Below, in pieces: positions 26,618 to 36,099 of a DNA stretch of 64,000 nt (positions are counted from its first letter, which is position 1; each line of letters opens with the position of its first letter). The notes below the pieces were generated by a model. It ran no database searches, had not been told where the DNA came from, and saw nothing but the letters and a program-made list of their open reading frames with translations. This DNA comes from Delftia sp. PS-11 (GTDB taxonomy: Bacteria; Pseudomonadota; Gammaproteobacteria; Burkholderiales; Burkholderiaceae_C): assembly GCF_029870285.1 (NCBI RefSeq), contig NZ_JACSYA010000003.1, positions 191,812 through 255,811 on the forward strand, written 5' to 3'. The position numbers and the translations under genes are program-made.

Positions 26618-26917
26618 ATGGAGCACACATTGATCGATTTCTACCGTGCCATTGAGGAAAGCAGCGCCAAGATGCTGCAGGCCGCCCAGAACAAGGACTG
26701 GGAGGGTGTCGCGCGTTACGAGGGCACCTGTGCGGTCCTGATCGAGCAGCTGCGCCTCAAGGCTCAGGATGAGCCTCTGGCGCCTGAACAGCGCAAGGAA
26801 AAGGCACGCATCATGCAGCGCATTTTGCGCAACGACGCTCAGATTCGCAATCTGGCCGAGCCCTGGCTGGCGCAGTTCGAACATATGTTCGACGGCCAGC
26901 CCCATGTGATGCACTGA
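26618..26917 (+). CDS. fliT: Flagellar chaperone FliT-like protein
   Basis: The 99-residue helical protein occupies the fliT position after fliS and has the FliT-like layout: an N-terminal helix (LIDFYRAIEESSAKML), a polar middle and a C-terminal helix (IRNLAEPWLAQFEHMF). FliT is the chaperone of FliD and, in enterobacteria, an FlhDC antagonist; whether it regulates here is unknown. Sequence conservation in this family is low, so the name rests on size, helix content and position. Confidence 0.8.
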   Translation: MEHTLIDFYRAIEESSAKMLQAAQNKDWEGVARYEGTCAVLIEQLRLKAQDEPLAPEQRKEKARIMQRILRNDAQIRNLAEPWLAQFEHMFDGQPHVMH

Positions 26918-26937
26918 GGCAGCGGTCTGCATCAGTC

Positions 26938-26980
26938 CCATGAAAAAACCCCGCCGGACTCCGGCGGGGTTTTTTCATGG
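26938..26980. terminator. Bidirectional Rho-independent terminator
   Basis: The arms 26938-26957 and 26961-26980 are perfect 20-bp inverted repeats around a 3-base loop (ACT). The core stem is CCCCGCCGG/CCGGCGGGG, flanked by A6 on the left and T6 on the right, so it can stop transcription from fliT (plus) and from the HDOD gene (minus). Confidence 0.95.
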
Positions 26981-27005
26981 CCTTGTGGAAGGCTGCACTG
27001 CAGTG

Positions 27006-28283
27006 TCAGTCCTTCTTCAACTCGCTGAGCATGCGCAGCAGGGTGCGGTTCACGTCCTCTGTGTCCAGTGCATGTTCTTCGCGCAGTTGGCGCAGGGGGG
27101 CCGGGTCATCGGATTCGAGCGCGATGGCCAGCTGCAGGGCGTTGGCATAGGGGCCTGTGCGCGTCACCGCAGCATCAAAGACACGCTCGGACAGGGGAAT
27201 GCGGCGCAGTGCCGTAGCCAGGGGCTCGCCCAGCAGCAGGTCGAGCTGCGAGAACAGGCCGACGAGGTAGACCTCGCGCTGCAGCTCATGGCTGACACCC
27301 GCCTCGATCAGGCGTTCGGCCAGATTGGCACGCAGCCGCATGGAGGTGCGGATGGGAATGAGGCTGGGCTCGGTGCAGGCATGTGGCAATTGGTCTGACA
27401 GCCAGCGCTGCAGCGTGCCATAGCCCAGCATCACCAGGCCGCGGCGCAGCGAGTCCACATTGCCGCGCAGGCCCAGGGCTGCCGAGTTCGTGTACAGCAG
27501 AAAGCGGTAGGACAGGATGGGGTCTTCCCCCAGGATCTGCTCGAAGGCTTCCAGCGATTGTTCCGCATCGACGGCCCGCATCAATGCCAGCACGGTGTCG
27601 TGGCTGGGCAGCGCCTGGTAGTTGCGCTGCGCGTACAGTGCGTCGGCCACGGGCCAGCCGGCGATGGCGCCTGCATGGAAATGGTCCAGGCACAGGTCTG
27701 CCAGGGCCAGGCTTTCCAGCCCTTCGTACATCTGCCCTTCCAGCAACTGCAGCGGCGGCAATGCGTGCCGAGGCGCTGTCTTGAGCACCTGCTGGAGCTT
27801 GCCTGGCGTCTCGGCTGCGGCCTGTGCCTGCTGCTGCTGTGCTGGCGCGCTCTGGTTGGCGATGCCGGATGCGCCCTCGGGCGGAAGGTACAGCAGGCTG
27901 CTGGCAAACCAATGGGCTGCCTGCGCGTCGGGCACGTCGGACAGCGGGCCGCGCCATACCAGCATCACGCCGCGCTCATGGGCGCGGCGCACCAGCTCAT
28001 AGATGCCGGAGTCCTGCAGCCAGTCGCCACGCACTTCGATCCAGGGGCTGCCCTGCGGCGCATGATCTAGCAGGTTGCACAGCACCTGGCGCGACTGGGG
28101 GGACAGCAGCACCGGTGGCGATTGCGTGCCCCAGATTTCCTGCAGGATGCGCAGCAGGTGCTGCACGTCGGCCGTGGTGCCAGGTTCTTCGTGCAGATAG
28201 AGCTGTACGCCTGCCAGGCGGCGGTCACGGTTCCAGAGCGGCCTGTAGCCGAGGGTCAGGGAGCTCAGGACGGACTGGGCCAT
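27006..28283 (-). CDS. HDOD-domain signalling protein (EAL-HDOD/YuxH type)
   Basis: The 425-residue protein has the two-part layout of YuxH-type proteins. The first 150 residues resemble a degenerate EAL domain (YRPLWNRDRRLAGVQLYLHE, YELVRRAHERGVMLVWRG), without the EAL catalytic residues. After a Gln/Ala-rich linker, an HDOD domain covers about 215-400 (ALMRAVDAEQSLEAFEQIL, DPILSYRFLLYTNSA, RGLVMLGYGTLQRWLS, LVGLFSQLDLLLGEPL). Such proteins are non-enzymatic scaffolds in c-di-GMP or kinase signalling. It lies 21 bases downstream of flgL in the same direction and may be co-expressed with the hook-filament genes. Confidence 0.8.
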   Translation of the reverse strand: MAQSVLSSLTLGYRPLWNRDRRLAGVQLYLHEEPGTTADVQHLLRILQEIWGTQSPPVLLSPQSRQVLCNLLDHAPQGSPWIEVRGDWLQDSGIYELVRRAHERGVMLVWRGPLSDVPDAQAAHWFASSLLYLPPEGASGIANQSAPAQQQQAQAAAETPGKLQQVLKTAPRHALPPLQLLEGQMYEGLESLALADLCLDHFHAGAIAGWPVADALYAQRNYQALPSHDTVLALMRAVDAEQSLEAFEQILGEDPILSYRFLLYTNSAALGLRGNVDSLRRGLVMLGYGTLQRWLSDQLPHACTEPSLIPIRTSMRLRANLAERLIEAGVSHELQREVYLVGLFSQLDLLLGEPLATALRRIPLSERVFDAAVTRTGPYANALQLAIALESDDPAPLRQLREEHALDTEDVNRTLLRMLSELKKD

Positions 28284-28304
28284 GGATGGTCTGGTAGCGG
28301 ATTA

Positions 28305-29501
28305 TCAGTTGATGAAGTTGAACAGCGACAGCTTCTGTATCGAGGCATACGATTGCAGCGCGGCCTGCAAGCCGACCTTCTGCATGTCCACATCGGAAAG
28401 GGCCTTGATCATATCGATGTCTTCGGCCCGTGAGCGGTCTGCTTCGAGCTGAACTTCACGATCTTTGATGCCATCTTCGATGCGGTCTGCCCGGTTGAGC
28501 ATGTCACCAGCCAGTCCTTGCGCAGTTTGCAGGCGGCTCATGCCGGCGTCAATCTCGGTGAGGCCACGGCCAATGGCCTGGGTCAGGCTGGAGGCGGTGC
28601 TGCCATCGGCGTTGGCGCCATTGCGCACAGCATCGATGGCACGGTCCATGACGCTGAACAGGTCGGAGCGTGTGCTCTGGTTCAGCGTAAAGCTGTCACC
28701 GGTCTTTGGCGTGCCCGAGACGGTGACGCGCATGCCCTGTACCGTGATGGCATCGCCCGACTTGAACGGCGTCTGGGTGGTGCCGCCATCGGCGCTGTAC
28801 TGCAGGTTGCCGCTGGCATCTGTGGAAAATGCCACCGTCAGCGGCAGCGTCGCTGCGGCGGCAGCGGTCGGGTTGGTGATGGTGCCGACATCGGTCCAGA
28901 ATTTGCCGCCACCGGCATTGCCCAGGCTGACCTGGTAGACGCCGTTGCCTGTGGGCACGTTCATCCAGGCGGCTGCACCGTCGATGGTGTTGGGGATGCT
29001 GCTGTCATTGCTGCCGGCCTGGCCGGCTTGGCCGGCGAAGTTGTAGCCCTGAATGGGTTGCTCGGCACTGTCCAGGCCGCGGAACAGCGGCAGGCCGTTG
29101 GTGTCCTTGCGGTTGGCATAGGTCATCAACTGGTCGCGCAGGCTGGTCATGCGCGCCAGCAGAGCATCGCGCGATGTCTGGTCATATGTGCCATTGCCAG
29201 CGCTGACCAGCTGGTCGCGGAATTCCTGCAGCGCAGACACAGACTCGCCCAGGGTGGATTCCGTGTACGACATGATGTTGCGCTGCGCATCCAGGGCGCG
29301 CTGGTCCGTGGAGGCCCGCGTCAGCCGTGTCTGGGCACGTTCGGCCTGGGCGGCTGCCACAGGGTCGTCGCTGGCGCGTACCACGCGCTTGCCGGAGGTG
29401 GTCTTCTCCATCAGGTCCACCAGATTGCTCTGGCGCGAACTGAGGTTGCGCACCGTGCTGTCATACATGTTGGCGGTGCCAATGCGTGCGTAGCTGCTCA
29501 T
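28305..29501 (-). CDS. flgL: Hook-filament junction protein FlgL (HAP3)
   Basis: FlgL joins FlgK to the filament. The 398-residue product has flagellin-like ends: an N-terminal helix (MSSYARIGTANMYDSTVRNL with TTSGKRVVRASDDPVAAAQA) and a C-terminal helix region (DIDMIKALSDVDMQKVGLQA). It lies 19 bases downstream of flgK and ends the flgB-flgL run before the HDOD gene. Length is in the family range. Confidence 0.96.
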   Translation of the reverse strand: MSSYARIGTANMYDSTVRNLSSRQSNLVDLMEKTTSGKRVVRASDDPVAAAQAERAQTRLTRASTDQRALDAQRNIMSYTESTLGESVSALQEFRDQLVSAGNGTYDQTSRDALLARMTSLRDQLMTYANRKDTNGLPLFRGLDSAEQPIQGYNFAGQAGQAGSNDSSIPNTIDGAAAWMNVPTGNGVYQVSLGNAGGGKFWTDVGTITNPTAAAAATLPLTVAFSTDASGNLQYSADGGTTQTPFKSGDAITVQGMRVTVSGTPKTGDSFTLNQSTRSDLFSVMDRAIDAVRNGANADGSTASSLTQAIGRGLTEIDAGMSRLQTAQGLAGDMLNRADRIEDGIKDREVQLEADRSRAEDIDMIKALSDVDMQKVGLQAALQSYASIQKLSLFNFIN

Positions 29502-29520
29502 GGTCAGAACTCCTGGCTAA

Positions 29521-31494
29521 TCAACGTGCGACAGTCTGCAGGACGCTGTCGAAAATGCTTTGTGCGATCTGCAGCATCTTGGCCGAGGCCTGGTAGGCCT
29601 GCTGGTACTGCAGCAGTTTGGCGGCTTCCTCGTCGAGGTTCACGCCCGACACTGCGGTGCGGTCAGCCTCGAGATTGGTGGCGATGGTGCCCGAGAGTTT
29701 GGCGGCATAGCTGGCGCTCTGGGTGCGCGCACCGATCTGGGCAATGATGTTCGAGAAGCCGTCGCTCAGCGATGTGCCTCCATCGAACAGCGTCTTGTCG
29801 CGCAGGTCCATGAAGGCCGTGCCATTGCCGGCATTGCGCTTGTAGTTGTCGCCGTACTGCGGATCCAGCGCATTGCCTACCAGCAGCGAGTCGCCGTCAT
29901 GCGGCGTGCCGGTGAGCGTGATGGACCAGCCGTCAATGGTGATGGGCTGTCCGGACACATAGGCATTACCCGAGCCGTTGCCGGAGGCTGCGCCTGCCAC
30001 CGTGTAGGTCACATTGCCACTCGCATCAACCTGGAAGCTCAGTTGCACACCTGCCGGGGTGGGGGGCAGTGTGGCATTGGGCGACTGCATCTTGAGCGCT
30101 CCCAGTTGCAGATTGCCCTTGTTGCTCTGCGACATGCCCGCCGTGATCGGGTTGGCCACGGCCAGGTCCCGTGGCGCTGATACCAGAGCTTTGAGATTGC
30201 CAGCCGCAGCGGCGAAGGGCTGGAACAGCACCGATTCATTCTTGGCGCCGGCTGCGGAGATATCGAAGCGCAGGCCATCGACCGTTGTGTTGCGCAGTGC
30301 AGTGACGTCGGCGAAGGCAGTGGTCTTGTTGTCTGACAGGCGCACCAGGGTCAGTGCGCCGCTGTCGCCGAAGACCACCTTGTAGTCCGAGGCTGCGTAG
30401 GCCGTGTAGTCGTAGGCTGGCTTGGGGTTGCTGGCGGAAGACTGGTCCACGAACTGGGCCGTGGCCGTGATGCTGGGAATAGTCGTGCTGCCATTGACGG
30501 ATGTAGGCGATGTGAACAGTGCCGAGCCGCGCGTGCCATCCAGCGTCAGGCCGCTTTGGTGCTGGGCGTTCAGTGCCATGCTCAGGCTGGCGGCCATGCG
30601 TCCCAGCAGGTTGCGCCCTTCCGGGAGATCGCTGTTTTGGAATTGCAGCAGACCTGAGATTTCGCCGCCACCCAGCATGGAGGGGGTGAACTCCACATTC
30701 TGGCCGCCGGTTTGCTTGAAGTACAGCGTCATTTTGCCGCTGCCAGGGTATTGCGTGGCTTCCTTGAGCTCCAGCTTGCCCGCCTCGGTACCCATGACCA
30801 GTGGCTGGCTGCCGCCCACGAACAGGGTGAGCGTGCCATCATCCGCTTGGATCTGGCTGGTCTGCACGTATTTGTTGAGGTCGCGCACCAGCTGGTCGCG
30901 CTGATCCAGCAGATCGTTGGGGGTGTGTCCGGAATTGATGGACTTGCTGATCTGCTCATTGAGCGTGGCGATCTGGCCTGCCAGGCTGTTGACGACGTTG
31001 ACGTCGTTGCCCATCTGCTGGCGCGTGCTGTAGTCCAGTTCGTCGATCTGGGCCGATGCGGCGCGGAAGCGCCCTGCCAGTTCGCTCATGCGCGTCAGCA
31101 CCACGTTGCGGGCCGTGAGGTCCGTGGGTGCGCTGACGATATCTGCGAACGAGTTCATCGTATCGCTGATGGCGGCTCCCAGGCCGGAAGTGCCGCCGCT
31201 GAAGATCTCCTGCATCTGCGACAGGGACTGCGAGCGCGCGGAGTCGCCTGCGCTGATGGCACTGGCAGTGGCCGACTGGCGCGACAGCAGGTCGTTGTAA
31301 TTGCGCACGATCGTCGCCACATCCATGCCGTTGCCGATGTAGCCGTTGCCCATGTTCTGGCCGGCAACGGTTTTCAGCCCCACGCTCTGGCGCGAGTAGC
31401 CGGCGGTGTTGACATTGGCGATGTTGTGGCCGGTCGTCTGCAGGGCCACCTGGTTGGCCAGCAGGGCGCGGGCTCCGACGTTCAAAAGGCTCAT
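29521..31494 (-). CDS. flgK: Hook-filament junction protein FlgK (HAP1)
   Basis: FlgK is the first hook-associated protein. From ATG 31494 the product is 657 residues, beginning MSLLNVGARALLANQVALQT with the rod/hook signature TGHNIANVNTAGYSRQSV, and ending in the helix LQYQQAYQASAKMLQIAQ. A longer frame reaches 31800 through flgJ antisense-free DNA, but the conserved start is at 31494. The central domain is long and Thr/Ser-rich. It sits 14 bases after flgJ. Confidence 0.96.
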   Translation of the reverse strand: MSLLNVGARALLANQVALQTTGHNIANVNTAGYSRQSVGLKTVAGQNMGNGYIGNGMDVATIVRNYNDLLSRQSATASAISAGDSARSQSLSQMQEIFSGGTSGLGAAISDTMNSFADIVSAPTDLTARNVVLTRMSELAGRFRAASAQIDELDYSTRQQMGNDVNVVNSLAGQIATLNEQISKSINSGHTPNDLLDQRDQLVRDLNKYVQTSQIQADDGTLTLFVGGSQPLVMGTEAGKLELKEATQYPGSGKMTLYFKQTGGQNVEFTPSMLGGGEISGLLQFQNSDLPEGRNLLGRMAASLSMALNAQHQSGLTLDGTRGSALFTSPTSVNGSTTIPSITATAQFVDQSSASNPKPAYDYTAYAASDYKVVFGDSGALTLVRLSDNKTTAFADVTALRNTTVDGLRFDISAAGAKNESVLFQPFAAAAGNLKALVSAPRDLAVANPITAGMSQSNKGNLQLGALKMQSPNATLPPTPAGVQLSFQVDASGNVTYTVAGAASGNGSGNAYVSGQPITIDGWSITLTGTPHDGDSLLVGNALDPQYGDNYKRNAGNGTAFMDLRDKTLFDGGTSLSDGFSNIIAQIGARTQSASYAAKLSGTIATNLEADRTAVSGVNLDEEAAKLLQYQQAYQASAKMLQIAQSIFDSVLQTVAR

Positions 31495-31508
31495 GGCGTG
31501 TTCTCTGG

Positions 31509-32501
31509 TTAGGCTTGTGCACGTGCCGCGCTTTGCACGGCGCCCTGGATGGCGCGGCTGAGCTTGCTGGCGTATTCGGGGTCGGTGGCGTAGCCGGCCT
31601 TTTGCAGCTCGGTCGCATATGCCAGGGCGGAGCCCGTCTGGCCCATGGCTTTTTCGTAGCGCGGGTTGCTCGTGATCAGGCGCGCGTAGTCGCGAAAGGA
31701 CTCTTCGTAGGAGTCGTAGGCGCGGAACTTGGCCGTGACCTTGCGCGGCACGCCATCGATGTACTCGGTGGTCGTGACTTCGGCGACCTTGCCGGTCCAT
31801 CCCTTGCCTGCCTTGATGCCGAACAGGTTGTGGGCATTGCTGCCGTCCGCGTTCTTGATCTCGCTCTTGCCCCAGCCGGTCTCGTGGCCTGCCTGTCCCA
31901 GCATGAAGGCGGCAGGGATGCCGCTTTCCTGGGCCACGCGGGCGGCTGCATTGCTGTGGTGGGCAACGAAGTTGTCCCGCCCCTTGGGCGCTGGCGCGTA
32001 GGCGTCGATGGACTGCGCCACGCTGGCGCTGCGGTTGCCCGTGCCTGTTGTGCCGCTGGTGCCTGCTGCGCTGCTGGTTCCGCTGGCGTTGCTGGCGCTG
32101 TTGCTGCTGCGCCAGGCGATGCGGCTCATGCTCAGCGTCGATGGCACGGCGATTTCGGCATCCTCGGCCGGCTCCGCGCCCATGCTGCGCGCCAGCTGGC
32201 GTGTGATGGCATCCGTCAGTCCGCCTGGCTGGCCCGACATGGCCACCGACAACTGCTGGTCGAGCAGGTCGGTGCTCAGATTGCCCTGTGCGCTATCGAG
32301 CAGGCCCGACTTCATGGTGGCCTCGCGCATGCTCTTGATCATCTCGCGCATGAACAGCGATTCGAGCTGCTTGGCCGTCTCGCGCGCTGCCTGCGGACTG
32401 TTTTCTCCGGCGGCTGCCTTGAGTGCGTTGAGTGCCCGTGCATCCGCTGCCAGCGCATTGCCCGATGACAGCTGAGATCCATTGGGAAGTGCGATGCTCA
32501 T
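31509..32501 (-). CDS. flgJ: Rod cap and peptidoglycan hydrolase FlgJ
   Basis: FlgJ caps the growing rod and opens peptidoglycan. The 330-residue protein has the N-terminal rod-binding domain (AKQLESLFMREMIKSMREAT), a Ser/Thr/Gly-rich linker about 133-160, and a C-terminal glucosaminidase domain with the likely catalytic Glu in GQAGHETGWGKSEI. This dual-domain form is the beta/gamma-proteobacterial type. It overlaps flgI by 4 bases. Confidence 0.96.
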   Translation of the reverse strand: MSIALPNGSQLSSGNALAADARALNALKAAAGENSPQAARETAKQLESLFMREMIKSMREATMKSGLLDSAQGNLSTDLLDQQLSVAMSGQPGGLTDAITRQLARSMGAEPAEDAEIAVPSTLSMSRIAWRSSNSASNASGTSSAAGTSGTTGTGNRSASVAQSIDAYAPAPKGRDNFVAHHSNAAARVAQESGIPAAFMLGQAGHETGWGKSEIKNADGSNAHNLFGIKAGKGWTGKVAEVTTTEYIDGVPRKVTAKFRAYDSYEESFRDYARLITSNPRYEKAMGQTGSALAYATELQKAGYATDPEYASKLSRAIQGAVQSAARAQA

Positions 32502-33655
32502 ATCACCTCCAGTTCGGCGTTGAGTGCGCCTGCCGCCTTGATGGCCTGCAGGATGGCCAGCAGGTCCTGCGGCGTGGCGCCCAGGGTATTGAGTGCGCGC
32601 ACCACATCGGTGAGCTGCGGGGAGCTTGGCATGCTGATGACGTTGCCGGGCTCCTGCTTGATCTGGATGTTGGCCTTTTCGGCGACCACGGTCTGGCCCT
32701 GGGAGAAGGGCGCGGGCTGGCTGACGACCGGGGTCGAACTGATCGTGATGGACAGGTTGCCGTGGGCAATGGCGCAGGGCCCCAGGGTGACGGCCTGGTT
32801 GAGCACGATGGAGCCGGTGCGCGGATTGATGACCACCTTGGCCGAAGGCTTGGAGGTCTCGATCGGCATCTCTTCGATCTCGGCAATCATGCGCACGCGC
32901 GAGCCTGGGTCCTGCGGCGCTGCCACGCGCACGGTGCGCCCGTCCAGTGCCTGTGCCACACCCTGACCCAGGCGCTGGTTGATGGCGCGCACCACCCTGT
33001 CTGCGGTCTGGAAGTCGGTGGCATTGAGGCCCAGCGTGATGCTGTCGCCCTCGTTGAGGGCCGTGGGCACGGCGCGCTCGACCTGCGCGCCCTGGGGGAT
33101 GCGCCCCGCGCTCAGGTGGTTGATCTGTACCTTGGAGCCGCCGGCCGATGCGCCCGCACCGCCGACGACCATATTGCCCTGTGCCAGTGCGTAGATCTCG
33201 CCATCGGCGCCGCGCAGCGGCGTGGCGATCAGCGTGCCGCCCTTGAGCGACTTGGCATTGCCCATGGAGGAGACGTTCACATCAATGGACTGCCCAGGCT
33301 GTGCAAAGGCGGGCAGTTCCGCTGTGACGATGACGGCGGCAACGTTCTTGAGCTGCAACTGCGCCGCGTTGCCTGTGGCCGGCAGCGTGATGCCCATCTG
33401 CTCCAGATAGTTGGACAGCGCCTGCTTGGTATAGGGCATCTGCGTGGTCTGGTCGCCGGTGCCATCGAGGCCGACGACCAGGCCGTAGCCGGTCAACTGG
33501 TTGCTGCGCACGCCTTGTATGGCAGCAACCTCTTTGATGCGGGTGGCATGCGCCGGCAGGGTCAGCATGCTGGCGCCGACGGCGACGACTGCCCACAGGG
33601 GGAGGGACGCATGGCGCATGGTCAGGAGCATGGACGGTACTTTCATGCCGTCCAT
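32498..33655 (-). CDS. flgI: Flagellar P-ring protein FlgI
   Basis: FlgI forms the P-ring bushing in the peptidoglycan layer. The 385-residue precursor has a hydrophobic signal peptide ending at LTLPAHA, then the conserved mature start TRIKEVAAIQGVRSNQLTGYG. Other family segments are YTKQALSNYLEQMGI and AQVERAVPTAL. The start could be ATG 33655 or ATG 33646; neither has a strong Shine-Dalgarno. It lies 11 bases after flgH and overlaps flgJ by 4. Confidence 0.96.
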   Translation of the reverse strand: MDGMKVPSMLLTMRHASLPLWAVVAVGASMLTLPAHATRIKEVAAIQGVRSNQLTGYGLVVGLDGTGDQTTQMPYTKQALSNYLEQMGITLPATGNAAQLQLKNVAAVIVTAELPAFAQPGQSIDVNVSSMGNAKSLKGGTLIATPLRGADGEIYALAQGNMVVGGAGASAGGSKVQINHLSAGRIPQGAQVERAVPTALNEGDSITLGLNATDFQTADRVVRAINQRLGQGVAQALDGRTVRVAAPQDPGSRVRMIAEIEEMPIETSKPSAKVVINPRTGSIVLNQAVTLGPCAIAHGNLSITISSTPVVSQPAPFSQGQTVVAEKANIQIKQEPGNVISMPSSPQLTDVVRALNTLGATPQDLLAILQAIKAAGALNAELEVI

Positions 33656-33666
33656 TCTCGAGACAA

Positions 33667-34374
33667 TCAGAAGGGCATAACGTTCAAAAAGAACCGGGAC
33701 AACCAGCCAATTGACTGGGCTTCGCCGGACTGGCCACGGCTGCGCGATTCGATGCGCACATTGGCCACCTGCGTCGATGCGACCACGCTGCCGGGCTGCA
33801 GCGTGCGCGGATCCACCGTGCCCGAAAAACGCAGCACATCCACGTTGTGGTTCACGCCGATCTGCTTTTCTCCCGTGATGACCAGATGCCCGTTGGGCAG
33901 CACATCGACCACGGTCGCGCTGATGGCGCCCGTGAACGTGTTGTTGCTGGTGGTCGAGCCCGAGCCCGCGAAATCATTGCTGTTGCTGAAGCCGATGTTG
34001 GAGCGGTCCTTGAGGTTGGCCGCCGCTCCACCCGAGAACAGCGGCAGCGCCGTGATGCCGGCCGTGGTCTTGTTGGCGCGCTTGAGGTCCGAATCCGACT
34101 TCTGGCTGGCCGTGACGCTTTCCACGATCTGCACTGTCACCATGTCGCCGACCAGGCGCGCGCGCCGGTTCTCGAACCCTGGGCGGTAGCTCGATACATT
34201 GAACAGGCTGCCCGTGGGGCGCGCTGCCGTGGGCTGCGGCGGCTGCAGCAGCGGCGGGGTGGTGGAGGGCATGTCCACGGGCGGCGGCTCATTGAGCGTG
34301 GCGCAGCCGGACAGCGTGGCCAGCAGTGCCAGGCAGGCACCGGTCGCGGACAGGGAAATGGGGCGTTGGGTCAT
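33667..34374 (-). CDS. flgH: Flagellar L-ring lipoprotein FlgH
   Basis: FlgH is the outer-membrane L-ring subunit. The 235-residue precursor has a lipoprotein signal peptide with lipobox LSGC (Cys 24), a Pro-rich segment after it, and the conserved blocks GSLFNVSSYRPGFENRRARL, VGDMVTVQIVESVTASQK and GVNHNVDVLRFSGTVDP. It is 142 bases downstream of flgG, the largest gap within the flgB-flgL run, with no clear terminator there. Confidence 0.96.
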   Translation of the reverse strand: MTQRPISLSATGACLALLATLSGCATLNEPPPVDMPSTTPPLLQPPQPTAARPTGSLFNVSSYRPGFENRRARLVGDMVTVQIVESVTASQKSDSDLKRANKTTAGITALPLFSGGAAANLKDRSNIGFSNSNDFAGSGSTTSNNTFTGAISATVVDVLPNGHLVITGEKQIGVNHNVDVLRFSGTVDPRTLQPGSVVASTQVANVRIESRSRGQSGEAQSIGWLSRFFLNVMPF

Positions 34375-34516
34375 GGCGATGCTCCCGGTGTTTCAGTGAT
34401 CCATGCATGGCGCTGCGCATGCACCTGCGCGATCCTGGAAACTGGAGCGTCCCAGTCCAGGGGCGCCGTGCATACGTATGCATACGGGGTAGGCGGCAAA
34501 GCCGCCCGCAGAGTAT

Positions 34517-35299
34517 TCAGAGCTGTGCCAGCTTGGCCAGCATCTGGTCGGAGGTCTGGATGGCCTTGGAATTCATTTCGTAGGCGCGCTGGGTCTGGAT
34601 CATCGTGACCAGCTCCTGCACCACGTTGACGTTCGAGGACTCCAGGTAGCCTTGCTGTATGGTGCCCAGGCCGTTGGCGCCTGGCTGGCCCTGCTGGGGC
34701 TGGCCCGAAGAGGCGGTTTCAGCAAACAGGTTCTGGCCGCGCGGCTCCAGGCCGGCGGGGTTGATGAACTGCGCCATCGCGATGTTGCCGACCTGCTGCG
34801 CAGCAGCCTGGCCGGGCACGTTCACGCTGACCACGCCTTCGGCGCTGATGGACACCTTGGTCGCATTCGCCGGAATGGTGATGCCGTTGGCCACCGGCAG
34901 GCCGGCGGCGGTGACCAGCTGGCCTTGCGAGTTGACCTGGAAGGAGCCATCGCGGGTGTAGCCGATGGTGCCGTCGGGCATGTTGACCTGGAAGAAGCCG
35001 TTGCCGTTGATGGCCACATCCAGTGCGCCGTTCGACTGCTGCAGGCTGCCCTGCAGAAAGTTGCGCGATGTGGCCACGGTGCGCACGCCCAGGCCCAGGT
35101 GCAGGCCTGTGGGCAGCTGGTTTTGCTCGGTGCTTTGCGATCCCGACTGGCGCAGATTCTGGTAGATCAGGTCCTCGAACACCGCGCTGCCACGCTTGAA
35201 GCCTGTGGTCGAGACGTTGGCCAGATTGTGCGAGATCACGTCCAGCTGGGTCTGCTGGGCTTCCATGCCGGTTTTGGAGATGAACAGCGAATTGATCAT
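34517..35299 (-). CDS. flgG: Distal rod protein FlgG
   Basis: FlgG builds the distal rod. The 260-residue protein starts [20 protein letters not shown] with the rod signature [14 protein letters not shown], has the [23 protein letters not shown] block, and ends with the helix [20 protein letters not shown] typical of the family. Length matches FlgG elsewhere. Confidence 0.97.
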   Translation of the reverse strand: MINSLFISKTGMEAQQTQLDVISHNLANVSTTGFKRGSAVFEDLIYQNLRQSGSQSTEQNQLPTGLHLGLGVRTVATSRNFLQGSLQQSNGALDVAINGNGFFQVNMPDGTIGYTRDGSFQVNSQGQLVTAAGLPVANGITIPANATKVSISAEGVVSVNVPGQAAAQQVGNIAMAQFINPAGLEPRGQNLFAETASSGQPQQGQPGANGLGTIQQGYLESSNVNVVQELVTMIQTQRAYEMNSKAIQTSDQMLAKLAQL

Positions 35300-35330
35300 G
35301 GCGTATTCCTTTCAGTGGTCCGTTGCGCCT

Positions 35331-36071
35331 TCATCCGTTGATGCTCAGCAGCTGGGCGGCGGTCTTGTCGTTGCTCTCTGCGGTCTGCAGCAGACGCATC
35401 TGGCTTTCGAACTGGCGGGCGGCGGCAATCATGCCGACCATGGTTTCCACCGAGTTCACGTTCGATCCTTCAATGGCGCCCGAGAGCAGGCGCGCGTTTT
35501 CGTCATTGGGCAGAGGGTCGCCATCGGCCGTGCGAAACAGCCCGTCGTTGCCGCGCACCAGCGGCGCGTCCTCGGGCGGCGTGGCCAGCTTGACGCGCCC
35601 CACAGCCACGGGCAGCTGGTTGCCGGTCTTGGCGGTCAGCGTGCCGTCGGAGCCCAGGGAAATCGTCGATTCGGGCGGAATGTCAATCGGGCCGCCGCCA
35701 TCCGACAGCACGGCCTGTCCGTTGCTGTTGACCAGCTGGCCCTCGGGCGAGACTTCGAATACGCCATTGCGCGTATAGGCTTCCTGTCCATCCAGTCCCT
35801 GCACCGCGAACCAGGCGCGGCCCATGGCCATGGCGTCCAGTGCCCGGCCAGTGCGCTGTGTGGGGCCTGCCGTCTCGACATAGCCCGAGGTGGCCTCCAG
35901 CGCAAACACGCGCGTTCCGGCGCCGCTGCCCTGCATGGGCACGGCGCGGAAGGTGGACATCTCTGCCCGGAAGCCGTTGGTGCTGGCATTGGCCAGGTTG
36001 TGGGCCAGCACGGACTGACGCTGCGCCGCTGCGTTGGCGCCCGTCATGGAGGTATAGATGATGCGGTCCAT
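35331..36071 (-). CDS. flgF: Proximal rod protein FlgF
   Basis: FlgF is a proximal rod subunit. The 246-residue protein starts MDRIIYTSMTGANAAAQRQS, has the HNLANASTNGFRAEM signature, the GRALDAMAMGRAWFAVQGLD block, and a C-terminal helix (VETMVGMIAAARQFESQMRL). It lies 28 bases from flgE and 31 from flgG. Confidence 0.96.
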   Translation of the reverse strand: MDRIIYTSMTGANAAAQRQSVLAHNLANASTNGFRAEMSTFRAVPMQGSGAGTRVFALEATSGYVETAGPTQRTGRALDAMAMGRAWFAVQGLDGQEAYTRNGVFEVSPEGQLVNSNGQAVLSDGGGPIDIPPESTISLGSDGTLTAKTGNQLPVAVGRVKLATPPEDAPLVRGNDGLFRTADGDPLPNDENARLLSGAIEGSNVNSVETMVGMIAAARQFESQMRLLQTAESNDKTAAQLLSING

Positions 36072-36099
36072 GCCGGCTCTCCTGACTCAGTTGCGGGAA

